A stretch of 64,000 bases of DNA from Rhizobium chutanense (GCF_002531935.1 NZ_NWSV01000021.1:45487-109486), one strand, 5' to 3'; shown: positions 27,110 through 35,914, counted from the stretch's first letter. A program made the numbers and translations. The notes: generated by a model not told the origin, from the letters alone.

Positions 27110-28216
27110 TCAGTGCTTCATGCGCAGGATGGGCTTGATGACCTTCCCGCTTTCGGAGTCGGCCATCGCCTGGTTGATATCGTCCAGGTCATAGAACTGC
27201 ACGAGCTTGTCGAACGGGAAGCGGCCCTGTTGCCAGTATTCGATCAACTGCGGCACGAACTCCGAGGGAACGCTCTGGCCCTCCACGACACCGACCAGCG
27301 TTCGTCCGAAGAGGAAGCTGCCGATGTCGATAACGCCTTCCGTCCCAAGGGCCGAAGACCCTACAAGGCCGCACGTTCCCGGCGTGCCAAGGCAATCTAC
27401 CGCCTGGCGGAATACCCTCGGAGAACTCGTGCATTCCAGGCTGAAGTCGACCCCAGCGGGAACGATCTTCTTGATGGCATTCACGCTATCCACCTTGCGG
27501 GCGTTGACAGTGTGGGTCGCGCCTAGTTCGACGGCGAGTTCAAGGCGCTCGTCGTTGAGATCGACAACGATGATCGTGGCACACCCGGCTATCTTGGCGG
27601 CCATGGCGGCGGCCATGCCGACCGCGCCAGCGCCGAAGATCGCGATGGATGATCCTTCCTGTGGTTTCAGGCAATTCAGTACTGCGCCTGCACCCGTCTG
27701 AAGACCGCACCCCAGAGGGCCTATCAACTCGAGAGGGACATCCTTCGAAATCTTGACCGCGTTGCGCTCGGAGGCGATGGCGTAGGTGGCGAAAGACGAC
27801 TGCTCGAAAAAGCAACCGCTGATCTGGGTGCCGTGCGAATCATGTATTGGGCAGGAGCCGTCCGGGCGAGTGCCGCGGAAGTTCCTACCGAAGAAGTCCT
27901 CGCAATAGTAGGGCGTGCCACCGAGGCATTTCTCGCATTTGCCACAATAGGCGTAGCTCAGGGCCACGTGGTCTCCGGGGACAAGACTCTTGACGCCGCT
28001 GCCTACCGCTTCGACGATGCCTGCACCTTCGTGGCCGAGAACGACGGGCTGCGGCACGTCGTACCCTTGGTCTCGAACCACCATGTCGGTGTGGCATACG
28101 CCGGATGCGACGATGCGCACGAGGATTTCGTCTGCCCGTGGCTCATCGATGCCTATGCACTCCAAGACAAGAGGTTTCGATTTCTCGCGCGAAATCGCGG
28201 CATACGCTTGTTTCAT
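27110..28216 (-). CDS. zinc-dependent alcohol dehydrogenase (aryl-alcohol type)
   Basis: A 368-residue medium-chain dehydrogenase. Catalytic zinc ligands lie in VASGVCHTDMVVRD and LGHEGAGIVEAVG, and structural zinc cysteines in YCGKCEKCLGGTPYYC. The NAD fold is IAIFGAGAVGMAAAMAAKIA. It resembles the benzyl/aryl-alcohol dehydrogenase group and the copy at 34285. GGAGGAGG precedes the ATG. It is the first gene of the leftward operon, 44 bases from a strong GntR-type operator-promoter. It interconverts an alcohol and an aldehyde, or a lactol and a lactone, with NAD. Confidence 0.93.
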   Translation of the reverse strand: MKQAYAAISREKSKPLVLECIGIDEPRADEILVRIVASGVCHTDMVVRDQGYDVPQPVVLGHEGAGIVEAVGSGVKSLVPGDHVALSYAYCGKCEKCLGGTPYYCEDFFGRNFRGTRPDGSCPIHDSHGTQISGCFFEQSSFATYAIASERNAVKISKDVPLELIGPLGCGLQTGAGAVLNCLKPQEGSSIAIFGAGAVGMAAAMAAKIAGCATIIVVDLNDERLELAVELGATHTVNARKVDSVNAIKKIVPAGVDFSLECTSSPRVFRQAVDCLGTPGTCGLVGSSALGTEGVIDIGSFLFGRTLVGVVEGQSVPSEFVPQLIEYWQQGRFPFDKLVQFYDLDDINQAMADSESGKVIKPILRMKH

Positions 28217-28259
28217 TAGAATCCTCCTCCCATGCGCCTCGTGCGCAAATTGAGGGCGA

Positions 28260-28288
28260 ACCTAAGTCATCTTCAGACAATCAGTCAA
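28260..28288 (-). promoter_or_regulatory. GntR-type operator-promoter of the ADH-GMC-unknown-MBL operon
   Basis: On the minus strand TTGACTGATTGTCTGAAG starts at 28288. TTGACT is the -35; 17 bases later TTAGGT (28265-28260) is the -10. The core ATTGTCTGAAGAT lies in the spacer, where a bound repressor would block RNA polymerase. One change from the common left arm TTGACAGATT. Confidence 0.8.
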
Positions 28289-28435
28289 TTAGTTTGTTTT
28301 CCAATGCCATGCATCACGCTCTGCTAGGGCGAAAACCATGAGTGAAATCCGGCTAAGTAATTGTAGAAAACGGATTAACTAGGGTTTCGGTGAAGCATTC
28401 GAGAGACACCGAATAATTCGGCAGCTTCATTTGTG

Positions 28436-28456
28436 TTGACAGATTGCCTGACGAAG
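28436..28456 (+). promoter_or_regulatory. GntR-type operator copy without an obvious target gene
   Basis: TTGACAGATTGCCTGACG, rightward. The left arm is perfect and the core has one change. The next annotated gene (28690) is on the other strand, so no rightward gene is seen behind it. It may drive a short or antisense RNA, or be a relic. Confidence 0.6.
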
Positions 28457-28581
28457 AACCGCTTTCTTCGCTGAAAGCTTTTTGCGTCCACAAGTGCCGC
28501 GGTCACGCAATCTGTCCGGCGACATTCTTGGACCGGTGGCGTCGAGCGGTTCAAACAGGACGCGTTGGTGCGCCGGATGAT

Positions 28582-28600
28582 GGTTCCACGATGTGGAACC
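28582..28600. promoter_or_regulatory. perfect 19-bp inverted repeat, unknown binding site
   Basis: GGTTCCAC-GAT-GTGGAACC, eight-base arms, with a partial third arm TTGTTCCAAC at 28605-28614. The layout is like that of IclR-family or other dimeric regulator sites. It lies in the 470-base gap between the leftward ADH and phosphoglycerate mutase genes; no IclR gene is in the window. The rest of this gap holds only the two GntR-type operator copies. Confidence 0.5.
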
Positions 28601-28689
28601 CGCCTTGTTCCAACATGGATAGTTTCAAGACGAGAGGAGGCGTGGTTATGACTAAGATCCAAAAGACTATGTCGCCGCTCTTTTCCGGA

Positions 28690-29316
28690 TCAGCGCTCCT
28701 CTCGCGAAAGAATTGCCTTTTCGATTACGGACAAATCGTGGGTCAAGCGGTAGATGGTTGGCATGGCAGTTGGTATCTCAAGAGCGAGCATCTGCTCGAT
28801 CGAAAGCTTTTCGATCACGTGGCAAATCGTCCTCATAGTGTTGCCGTGCGAAACCAACAATACGGACTTGCCCCGCAACAGCGCAGGCAGGACCTCGCAG
28901 ATGATAAACGGCAAAACCCTGGCGCTGGTATCACGGATACTCTCGCCGCCCGGCGGAGGCACGAGGTAGGAGCGACGCCACAGACGCACGAGGTCAGGGC
29001 CCCATTTTTCTCTGGCGTCATCCTTATTCAATCCGGTTAGTTCACCGTAGTCACGCTCGTTGAGAGCGTCACTACGCATCGGGGTGACCGGCGTGTCGTT
29101 GGTTTCCGACAAAATTATCCGGCATGTCTCGACGGCGCGGCTCAGGTTTGAGCTGAACGCTTTATCGAAACGCAGGCCGCGATCACCCAGCATCATGCCA
29201 GCTAACCGACTTTCCTCCAGCCCAAGGCGGGTAAGGGGCTCGTCCCTCCAGCCGGTGAATTCGTTCCGTTCGTTGCCGGAACTCTGTCCGTGACGGACGA
29301 CAACAAGTGTAGACAA
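28690..29316 (-). CDS. 2,3-bisphosphoglycerate-dependent phosphoglycerate mutase-like protein
   Basis: A 208-residue histidine phosphatase of the GpmA subgroup. VVVRHGQSSGNERNEFTGWR gives the catalytic His near residue 9; LNERDYGELTGLNKDDAREK, PPPGGESIRDTSARVLPF and LLVSHGNTMRTI follow. The short form (about 210 residues) is usual in rhizobia. It could interconvert 3- and 2-phosphoglycerate when carbon from the pathway enters lower glycolysis, or be a phosphatase for a pathway compound. It is a second-replicon copy beside catabolic genes, with a degenerate GntR-type site upstream. Confidence 0.88.
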   Translation of the reverse strand: MSTLVVVRHGQSSGNERNEFTGWRDEPLTRLGLEESRLAGMMLGDRGLRFDKAFSSNLSRAVETCRIILSETNDTPVTPMRSDALNERDYGELTGLNKDDAREKWGPDLVRLWRRSYLVPPPGGESIRDTSARVLPFIICEVLPALLRGKSVLLVSHGNTMRTICHVIEKLSIEQMLALEIPTAMPTIYRLTHDLSVIEKAILSREER

Positions 29317-29342
29317 GGATGCTCTCCAACCAAACCCGAGAA

Positions 29343-29371
29343 CTCAAACTTTGTCTGATTGACTGCGTCAA
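29343..29371 (-). promoter_or_regulatory. degenerate GntR-type site before the phosphoglycerate mutase gene
   Basis: Minus strand: TTGACG (29371-29366) then, 17 bases on, TTTGAG. The plus strand reads TTTGTCTGATTGACTG, a match to the core TTGTCTGA followed by an arm displaced by about two bases. This is weaker than the other copies, so control by the same regulator is uncertain. Confidence 0.4.
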
Positions 29372-29454
29372 GAGATAAAATCACAGAATGCCGATATAAA
29401 TAAAAACGATAGGTGCTATAGGCTAACCCTGTGGGCTATAACCTCCGCAGTTCA

Positions 29455-29483
29455 TTGACAGATTGTCTGATGATTTATATCGA
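29455..29483 (+). promoter_or_regulatory. GntR-type operator-promoter of the 29.5-35.7 kb ABC importer operon
   Basis: TTGACAGATTGTCTGATGAT at 29455. TTGACA is the -35, and the -10 is an AT-rich TATATC/TATCGA at 29476-29483. The core ATTGTCTGATGAT is 11/13 symmetric. It lies about 110 bases before the binding-protein start. Confidence 0.82.
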
Positions 29484-29590
29484 TGCGTTTCCCCGCTCTG
29501 AGGAGAGTTCGGCAACGACAGGAGAGGACGGGGTTCTCGCGCAAGCAGACAATGTTCGCCGCTCATAGCGGTTTTGAGGAGGAGAATTCC

Positions 29591-30679
29591 ATGAAAAGAC
29601 GTACTTTCCTGCAGGCCAGTGGGGCACTTGCCCTAGCCGGGACTTTCGGAGGACCGAGTATTCTTCATGCGCAGGACGCCATCAGCCTACTTCCCGATAC
29701 TTTCCCTTCGGAGGGCAACAACCCGATCGTTGAAGCTGGCAAGTTCGCCAGGTCCGGACCCTGGAAAATCGGACACAGCCACTACGGTCTGGCTGGCTCG
29801 ACCCACACCTACCAGACGGCCTTCGAGGCCGAATACGAGATCAGCAAGAACAAGGGCAGTGTTGCGGACTACCAGTTCCGTAGCGCTGATCTCAACGCTT
29901 CCAAGCAGGTCGCAGACATCGAGGACCTTATCGCGCAGAAGGTGGACGCGATCATCATTGCGCCGCTGACGACGGGTTCCGCCGTCGAAGGCATCAGAAA
30001 GGCAAAGGCCGCCGGCATTCCGACCGTAGTCTACCTCGGCCGCGTCGACACCGAGGACTTCACGGTTCAGGTGCAGGGCGATGACTTTTACTTTGGTCGA
30101 GTGATGGCGCAGTTCCTGGTCGACAAGCTCGGCAACCAGGGCAAGGTGTGGGTGTTGCGCGGCATTGCCGGGCATCCGATCGATGCCGATCGCTATGCAG
30201 GCGCTATGGAGGTCTTCAGCAAGTCGGGCCTCCAGATCACGTCGACACAGCACGGTAGCTGGTCCTACGAAGACTCCAAAAAGATCGCCGAAAACCTTTA
30301 CCTGTCTGATCCGGATGTCGCGGGCGTTTGGACCGACGGTGCGAACATGTCTCTCGGCGTGCTCGACGCTTTGCAGGAGGCAGGCGCGTCCACTATTCCC
30401 CCCATCACCGGGGAGGCTCTCAACGGCTGGATGCGTCGCTGGAACGACGAGAAGCTTTCCTCCATCGGCCCGATTTGCCCTCCCGCGCTGTCAACGGCCG
30501 CGCTGCGCGCATCCTTCGCCCTCCTCGAAGGCAAGCCGATCCAGCGTAATTGGACCAATCGTCCCAAGCCAATCGTCGACGAGAATCTCTCGCAATTCTA
30601 CCGCGCCGATCTTACGGACGCCTACTGGGCACCAACCGAAATGCCGAACGAGAAGCTCCTCGAATACTTCAAGGCCTGA
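29591..30679 (+). CDS. RbsB-like substrate-binding protein with Tat signal (importer A)
   Basis: A 362-residue binding protein. The ATG at 29591 follows GAGGAGGAGAA. MKRRTFLQASGALALAG is a twin-arginine signal, cleaved near AQ (27). The mature protein has KIGHSHYGLAGSTHTYQTAF and IIIAPLTTGSAVEGIRKA, the ribose/xylose-type periplasmic-binding fold. It differs from the three GYASSY-type paralogues in the window, so this importer probably takes a related but distinct ligand. It leads the operon binding protein-ATPase-permease-permease-ADH-monooxygenase. A strong hairpin follows its stop. Confidence 0.9.
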   Translation: MKRRTFLQASGALALAGTFGGPSILHAQDAISLLPDTFPSEGNNPIVEAGKFARSGPWKIGHSHYGLAGSTHTYQTAFEAEYEISKNKGSVADYQFRSADLNASKQVADIEDLIAQKVDAIIIAPLTTGSAVEGIRKAKAAGIPTVVYLGRVDTEDFTVQVQGDDFYFGRVMAQFLVDKLGNQGKVWVLRGIAGHPIDADRYAGAMEVFSKSGLQITSTQHGSWSYEDSKKIAENLYLSDPDVAGVWTDGANMSLGVLDALQEAGASTIPPITGEALNGWMRRWNDEKLSSIGPICPPALSTAALRASFALLEGKPIQRNWTNRPKPIVDENLSQFYRADLTDAYWAPTEMPNEKLLEYFKA

Positions 30680-30686
30680 CAAAACG

Positions 30687-30707
30687 GGGCGCGGGGAAAC
30701 CGCGCCC
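30687..30707 (+). other. intercistronic hairpin after the binding-protein gene
   Basis: GGGCGCGG (30687-30694), loop GGAAA, CCGCGCCC (30700-30707): eight perfect pairs with no T-run, 8 bases after the stop. It probably stabilises the binding-protein message relative to the ATPase and permease part. Confidence 0.65.
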
Positions 30708-30734
30708 GCATCTCTCTCGAAGATGGAAATATTC

Positions 30735-32264
30735 ATGAGCTTGCTTGTCGAGATGGTCGGCATCGACAAATCGTTCGGTGCCACGAAAGTTCTTTCAGAT
30801 GTCCAGTTCTCGCTCGAACGCGGATCCGTGCACGCCCTGATGGGCGAGAACGGCGCGGGCAAATCCACGCTGATGCGTATCCTCGCGGGCGTTTACCCGC
30901 CGACGGCCGGAAGCATCCGCCTGCGTGACGAGGAAGTGAGCTTCAAGTCGCCCAAAGAGGCTCGTCTGGCGGGTGTCTCCACGGTCTTCCAAGAATTTGC
31001 GCTCATCCCGAACCTTACCGTTGCCGAGAACATGTTTCTCGGACACGAACCGCGCCGCAAGGACGGCTCGATCGACAGCGATGAAGTCGTCCGCAGGTCC
31101 CGCGAACTTCTCGGGGACGTCTTTCCCCAGCTCGAAGCGACGGCGATCGTCGACACGCTTACAGTCGCCCAGCAGCAGGCGGTAGAAATCGCAAAGGGCC
31201 TAACGTCGAACGCGGATGTTTTCATCTTCGACGAACCCACGGCAGCCTTGAACTCGACCGATGTCGCGCATCTTTTCAAGGTTATCCGCGACCTCAAGGC
31301 CAAAGGGAAAGCGGTCGTCTACATCTCGCATCGCATGAACGAGGTTTTCGAGCTCTGCGACACCATCACCGTCATGAAGGACGGGGCCTGGGTAACGACC
31401 GCAAAGGCGCAGGACTTCAATCTCCACTCGCTCGTCGCGACGATGGTCGGACGCGAGCTTCAGAATTTTTTTCCGCGGCGGTCGCGCGAGACCGGAGAGC
31501 CCATGTTCGAGGTCTCGCACCTCAAACTGCATGACGGCGGCGCGACGGTCGGCTTCGCTGTGCGGAAGGGCGAAATCATCGGACTGGCCGGTCTCGAAGG
31601 ACAGGGGCAGCGCGAGATCATGCGCTCGGTCGTCGGCGTCGAGACGGCGAGGGCAGTGACCGTTCGCCGCAGAAGAAGCGACGCCAGCATGAGCGCCGTA
31701 AACGTGACTTCAGGTTTTTCGAACGCAATCGCCGCCGGGATCGGCTTCATTCCGGAAGACCGGAAGCAGGAGGGCCTGTTTCTCCGGCTCCCGATCTACG
31801 ACAACATTGCTCTTGGAAAACAACTCAACCGCAACATGGCAAGCGTCGCCTGGCGGTCGGTTTCCAAGGTTCGCGAAATCATAAAATCCCTGCGCGTCGC
31901 CGCAGCCGACCCCGGCGCTCCTGTCGGCAAGCTGTCCGGCGGCAATCAGCAGAAAGTCCTGCTCGGCCGCTGGCTTCTATCCGGCGTCGATATCCTGGTG
32001 ATCGAAGAGCCTACACGCGGCGTCGATGTCGGCGCAAAGGCGGAAATCTATCGGTTGCTCCGCGACTTCAGCGACCGTGGAGGTGCCGTGATCGTCTCGT
32101 CGCGCGAGCATTCCGAACTTATCGGCCTCTGCGACACCATCCTGGTCGTCCACAACCGGAGAATCGTCGGGAAAATGCCGGCGGCGGACGCGACCGAGGA
32201 AAGCATTCTTGGAACCGCACTCGGTTCCAGCTCCGCGGACGATCCGCGCGCGGCGGTTCATTGA
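30735..32264 (+). CDS. sugar-type ABC importer ATPase, two fused nucleotide-binding domains (importer A)
   Basis: A 509-residue RbsA/XylG-like ATPase. The frame is open far upstream over the binding-protein gene, but the family starts at MSLLVEMVGIDKSFGATKVL (ATG 30735; ATG 30723 is possible). Domain 1: Walker A GENGAGKST, LTVAQQQAVEIAKGL, Walker B VFIFDEPTAAL. Domain 2 has a degenerate Walker A region (GLEGQGQREIM) as usual, signature LSGGNQQKVLLGRW and VIEEPTRGVDVGAK. It powers uptake through the two permeases that follow. Confidence 0.93.
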   Translation: MSLLVEMVGIDKSFGATKVLSDVQFSLERGSVHALMGENGAGKSTLMRILAGVYPPTAGSIRLRDEEVSFKSPKEARLAGVSTVFQEFALIPNLTVAENMFLGHEPRRKDGSIDSDEVVRRSRELLGDVFPQLEATAIVDTLTVAQQQAVEIAKGLTSNADVFIFDEPTAALNSTDVAHLFKVIRDLKAKGKAVVYISHRMNEVFELCDTITVMKDGAWVTTAKAQDFNLHSLVATMVGRELQNFFPRRSRETGEPMFEVSHLKLHDGGATVGFAVRKGEIIGLAGLEGQGQREIMRSVVGVETARAVTVRRRRSDASMSAVNVTSGFSNAIAAGIGFIPEDRKQEGLFLRLPIYDNIALGKQLNRNMASVAWRSVSKVREIIKSLRVAAADPGAPVGKLSGGNQQKVLLGRWLLSGVDILVIEEPTRGVDVGAKAEIYRLLRDFSDRGGAVIVSSREHSELIGLCDTILVVHNRRIVGKMPAADATEESILGTALGSSSADDPRAAVH

Positions 32265-32274
32265 GGAGGAACCC

Positions 32275-33216
32275 ATGAATACTGTGACGAGCTTTCTCAA
32301 GGTCCCGTACCGGGCGGGTGCAATCCGTCTCTCGATCGGAACGCTGCTGGTCATGCTGATCGGGTCGGTGATCCTTCTGCCCGGATTCCTTGCTTCCGAA
32401 AACCTTTCGAACCTGCTGGCCCAGTCAACGGTGCTTGTCATATCGGCGCTGGGTCAGACGTTCGTGATCCTGACCGGTGGTCTCGACGTTTCGGTTGGAT
32501 CGATCATCAGCGTCACCACGACGATCATGACGCTCGACCTGCCGGAAATAGTTCGTGTGCTTCTCTGTATTGCGGTGGCCGTCGCCTTTGGCCTCGCAAA
32601 CGGTTACGGGGTGGCACGCCTGAACGTTCACCCGATTATCATGACGCTCGCGACGATGGGTATCGGTCAGGGGCTCGCCCTAATCATCCTTCCCATCCCC
32701 GGCGGTCGTGTCCCCGAATGGTTGTCCGCATCCGTGGCCGGAGCGATCGGGCCGATACCGAATTCCTTTTTCTGGCTGATCGCCGCGTCCTGCGCCGCGT
32801 CCTGGCTTCTCTATCGCAGGCCCTTCGGTCTCTATCTCTTCGCCTCCGGCGGCAACGATTTCAATGCCCGCATGAACGGTGTCCCGGTAGAGCGCACGGT
32901 CATCAAAGCCTACGTGCTGTCGGCACTCTTCGCATGCGCCGCCGGGATGTTTCTCGCAGGGAGGCTTGCGTCGGGCGACCCAAAGGGCGGTGCCACGTTC
33001 GGCATCGAGTCCGTCACGGCGGCGGCACTCGGCGGCGTCCATCTCGCTGGCGGGATCGGCAGCATCCTCGGCACCGTCGTCGGAGCGGCCATCTTGGGCA
33101 TCGTCAACAACGTGATGAACCTCGCGAACGTTTCGGCCTTCCTCCAGTCGGTCGTCAAGGGCTTGCTGCTCCTTGCGCTCGTCGTCTCGCAGCGGCGCAA
33201 GACAATCGGACTTTGA
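32275..33216 (+). CDS. RbsC-like ABC permease 1 (importer A)
   Basis: A 313-residue membrane protein of the branched/sugar (RbsC) permease family, with about eight to ten hydrophobic segments. The signature region is LTGGLDVSVGSIISVTTTIM, and the C-terminal part includes ALGGVHLAGGIGSILGTVVG, where the family contacts the ATPase. The ATG follows TTGAGGAGGA, 10 bases after the ATPase stop. It pairs with the next permease as a heterodimer. Confidence 0.92.
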   Translation: MNTVTSFLKVPYRAGAIRLSIGTLLVMLIGSVILLPGFLASENLSNLLAQSTVLVISALGQTFVILTGGLDVSVGSIISVTTTIMTLDLPEIVRVLLCIAVAVAFGLANGYGVARLNVHPIIMTLATMGIGQGLALIILPIPGGRVPEWLSASVAGAIGPIPNSFFWLIAASCAASWLLYRRPFGLYLFASGGNDFNARMNGVPVERTVIKAYVLSALFACAAGMFLAGRLASGDPKGGATFGIESVTAAALGGVHLAGGIGSILGTVVGAAILGIVNNVMNLANVSAFLQSVVKGLLLLALVVSQRRKTIGL

Positions 33217-33221
33217 AAGAG

Positions 33222-34220
33222 ATGGACTTCTCGATGACAACGACAGAAACCAAACTCGAGACACCACCGCGTACCATCAATGTCAAGCGTGCGATCCCAT
33301 GGGTGCTTGGCCTGCCGCCAGCATATTACGTCCTCGCGATCCTGATCGCGATCGCTCCTCTGGTCAGCGCGACGCTCGTCAACCCGAACTACTGGTTCGT
33401 GATCCTCAAGCAGTCGGCACCGCTTGGCATCGCCGTTTTGGCGCAGTCATTGGTAATGCGAGTTCGCTCCATCGACCTTTCCGTCAGTGGCGTGTTCGCC
33501 TTCGCAATCTACCTCGCCAGCTCGGGCTTTTTGAACAGCTATCCGTCTTATGTCACGGTTCTGATGCCGATCGTCGTCGGCCTCGCAGTCGGCCTGATCA
33601 ACGGTGTCCTTGTAGCCTACATCCGCGCTTCGGCCGTCATTTCGACGCTTAGCGTCTCCGCAATCCTCATCGGCGTCGTGCAGTACATGAGCGCCGGTCG
33701 CGCGCCTGGGTCGACGCCGAGCTGGTTACGGGTCCTGACGAGCGGAAACATCCACGGACTTTCGTATTCGGTGATCGTCTGGATCGGTGTGTCTGTCCTC
33801 GTCGCGCTCGCGTTCCGCTTCCTGATCGTCGGCTGTTATTTCCGTGCCGTCGGCGACAACCCCCGCGCGGCGGAAACGACGGGCATCCCACTTTCTCGGA
33901 CGATCTTTGTATCCCATACGCTGGCGGGAGTCCTGACAGGCATCGCCGCCCTGGTACAAGTCTCCGCACTCGCCGTCGGAACGATCAAGCCCGGGTTCGA
34001 TACTTTCATGAACGCGCTTGCCGCGACGATTCTCGGGGGTGTCACGTTCGGAGTGGACAGGGGCGGTGTATCTGGCCCGTTTGTCGCGGTGGTCGCGTTC
34101 AGCTTTCTGTTCGCCATGCTGACGGTCTTCGGCATCCAGGAGCCGGGGAAGCTGATCGTACAGGGCGGGATCATCGCGCTCGCTGCGATCATCTACGGAT
34201 CGCGCGCTGGGCGGGTCTGA
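33222..34220 (+). CDS. RbsC-like ABC permease 2 (importer A)
   Basis: A permease of about 332 residues in the RbsC family. The ATG at 33222 and one at 33234 are both possible; neither has a strong ribosome site. Membrane segments begin near residue 35 (ILIAIAPLVSATLV). LVMRVRSIDLSVSGVFAFAI replaces the usual GGIDLSVG motif, and ILGGVTFGVDRGGVSGPFVA is the conserved C-terminal loop. It starts a few bases after permease 1 and completes importer A. Confidence 0.9.
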   Translation: MDFSMTTTETKLETPPRTINVKRAIPWVLGLPPAYYVLAILIAIAPLVSATLVNPNYWFVILKQSAPLGIAVLAQSLVMRVRSIDLSVSGVFAFAIYLASSGFLNSYPSYVTVLMPIVVGLAVGLINGVLVAYIRASAVISTLSVSAILIGVVQYMSAGRAPGSTPSWLRVLTSGNIHGLSYSVIVWIGVSVLVALAFRFLIVGCYFRAVGDNPRAAETTGIPLSRTIFVSHTLAGVLTGIAALVQVSALAVGTIKPGFDTFMNALAATILGGVTFGVDRGGVSGPFVAVVAFSFLFAMLTVFGIQEPGKLIVQGGIIALAAIIYGSRAGRV

Positions 34221-34284
34221 CTTCAGTCGGGTCCGGCCGGCTTCCAATTTCAGCCGCAGTCGCGGAAGAACTCAGGAGAAGAAA

Positions 34285-35388
34285 ATGGTGAAGATCACAG
34301 CGGCCGTCGCCGTCAAGCCCAAGGCACCCTTGGAGTTCCGCGAGCTGGAGCTGGCCGATCCCGAAGGAAACGAGATTCTGGTACGCACAGTCGCGACGGG
34401 CATCTGCCATACAGACCTCCTTCTTCGGGACGGGATCTTCGGGCCGCCGGCGCCGGTCATTCCGGGGCACGAAGGGGTAGGCGTCGTCGAAGCGATTGGT
34501 GCCGACGTGCAAAGCCTAAAAGTCGGCGATCACGTTGCCCTCAGCCAGAGCTCGTGCGGCTTCTGCGCCGACTGCCGCCGCTCGCACCCGATGAACTGCC
34601 AGAACTACACGCAGTACAACCTGACCGGACTTAGGCCGAACGGGAAAAAGGCGTTGCTCTGCGACGAGGTCGGTATCGGAAGCAACTTCGTCGGCCAGTC
34701 CTCTTTCGCCACCCATATCCTCGCGACCGAGAACAACGCCGCCCTTCTCCCCAAGGAAAACTTCGATCTGATGAACGCTGCGCCGCTTGGGTGCGGCATG
34801 GCGACAGGTGCTGGAACCGTCATTAACGCCATGAAGCCGGAGATAGGTTCCACTATCGCGATCTTCGGGGCAGGGGCGGTCGGCATGGCAGCCGTCATGG
34901 CGGCAAAGGTCCGTCGCTGCAGCAAGATCATTATCGTCGACCTGCACCAGCAGCGGCTGGACATGGCCAAGGAGCTGGGAGCCACCCACACGATCAACGG
35001 CAAGGACACCGACGTCGTGGAGCAAATCCACTCTCTGACGAACGGTGGAGCCGATTTCGCGATCGACGCCGTCGGGATCATCCCCGTCATCCTGAATTCG
35101 ATCAAATGCACGAGGGCGGGCGGGCACGTCGCGCTTCTCGGCCTCGACGCGCTCGGCAAGGACATTCCGATCCCGCTCGACCTCATGGTGTTCAATCGCA
35201 AAATCCAGGGCGCGATCCTCGGCGATCAAATCCCGCAGCTATTCATCCCGCAGATGGTCGAGCTAAACCAGGCCGGCCTTTTCCCCTTCCAAAAGCTGAT
35301 CACCAAATACCCGTTTGAAAAGATCAACGAGGCGATCGATGACGCGGAAGCCGGCCGGGTGATCAAGCCAGTCATCGTCTTCAATTAG
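34285..35388 (+). CDS. zinc-dependent alcohol dehydrogenase (aryl-alcohol type), copy 2
   Basis: A 367-residue medium-chain dehydrogenase: catalytic zinc VATGICHTDLLLRD and PGHEGVGVVEAIG, structural zinc SCGFCADCRRSHPMNC, NAD fold IAIFGAGAVGMAAVMAAKVR. It is clearly related to the enzyme at 27110 and is in the same importer operon, so it probably handles the imported alcohol or a close product. AGGAGAAG lies before the ATG. Confidence 0.93.
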   Translation: MVKITAAVAVKPKAPLEFRELELADPEGNEILVRTVATGICHTDLLLRDGIFGPPAPVIPGHEGVGVVEAIGADVQSLKVGDHVALSQSSCGFCADCRRSHPMNCQNYTQYNLTGLRPNGKKALLCDEVGIGSNFVGQSSFATHILATENNAALLPKENFDLMNAAPLGCGMATGAGTVINAMKPEIGSTIAIFGAGAVGMAAVMAAKVRRCSKIIIVDLHQQRLDMAKELGATHTINGKDTDVVEQIHSLTNGGADFAIDAVGIIPVILNSIKCTRAGGHVALLGLDALGKDIPIPLDLMVFNRKIQGAILGDQIPQLFIPQMVELNQAGLFPFQKLITKYPFEKINEAIDDAEAGRVIKPVIVFN

Positions 35389-35400
35389 GAGCAATTTCGC

Positions 35401-35709
35401 ATGACCAGCAAGACAGAGGAACAACACCTCATCGTCGAATTCAAGACGACGACGCAGAACAGGGACCGCGTGAAGGAGCTCCTCCAGGACTTCATCGGTC
35501 CGGCGCGCGAAGAAACTGGCTGCCTGTACTATGATCTCTACCAGCGCGCCGACGATCCGAACACGTTCTTCATCCTGGACGGTTGGGCGAACGAAACGGC
35601 CGCGGCGGGACACGGCGAGCATCCGAACGTCAAGCGCGTCCTCGAGCCCCTTCTCCCGCTCTTGGTCAGCCCGCCATCGATCATCGTCACCAACCGCATC
35701 AGCGACTGA
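35401..35709 (+). CDS. antibiotic-biosynthesis-monooxygenase (ABM/YgiN) domain protein
   Basis: A 102-residue single-domain ferredoxin-like protein: HLIVEFKTTTQNRDRVKELL, EETGCLYYDLYQRADDPNTF and FILDGWANETAAAGHGEHPN match the ABM family, whose members are small dimeric cofactor-free quinol or polyketide monooxygenases or isomerases. It starts 12 bases after the ADH stop and closes importer operon A. Its reaction here is unknown. Confidence 0.85.
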   Translation: MTSKTEEQHLIVEFKTTTQNRDRVKELLQDFIGPAREETGCLYYDLYQRADDPNTFFILDGWANETAAAGHGEHPNVKRVLEPLLPLLVSPPSIIVTNRISD

Positions 35710-35836
35710 GCAAGTAGTAATGAAAAGCGCGCAAAATCAATCATCCAGAGGCTATCGAGCTCTAAGTCTTGGCGCCTTGAGCCTAGTTAGGGCCTCGATG
35801 ACAATAGCGCTGTTCGCTCCTCCAACGACCCCAACA

Positions 35837-35865
35837 TTGACAGATTGTCTGACAGAATCTACGTA
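35837..35865 (+). promoter_or_regulatory. GntR-type operator-promoter of the NADH dehydrogenase gene
   Basis: TTGACAGATTGTCTGACAG at 35837, with -35 TTGACA and, 17 bases on, TACGTA as a weak -10. The left arm and core match the consensus exactly; the right arm is shifted. The gene starts 50 bases downstream. Confidence 0.8.
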
Positions 35866-35914
35866 GACGCTTCGCACTGTGGATTTGGCGCGGTAGGTTT
35901 CTGAGGAGGGCAGC

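Noticed and set aside
26283..27194. 303-codon rightward open frame opposite the GMC gene
   Set aside because: Shadow of the GMC oxidoreductase; no start signal and no motif.
28375..28662. Leftward frame ending with a helix-turn-helix-like stretch (NTNEAAELFGVSRMLHR)
   Set aside because: The match is short and runs through an operator copy and the 19-bp palindrome; more likely chance than a regulator remnant.
30165..30734. 190-codon N-terminal extension of the importer A ATPase
   Set aside because: It overlaps the binding-protein gene in another frame; ABC ATPases of this family begin at the chosen ATG.
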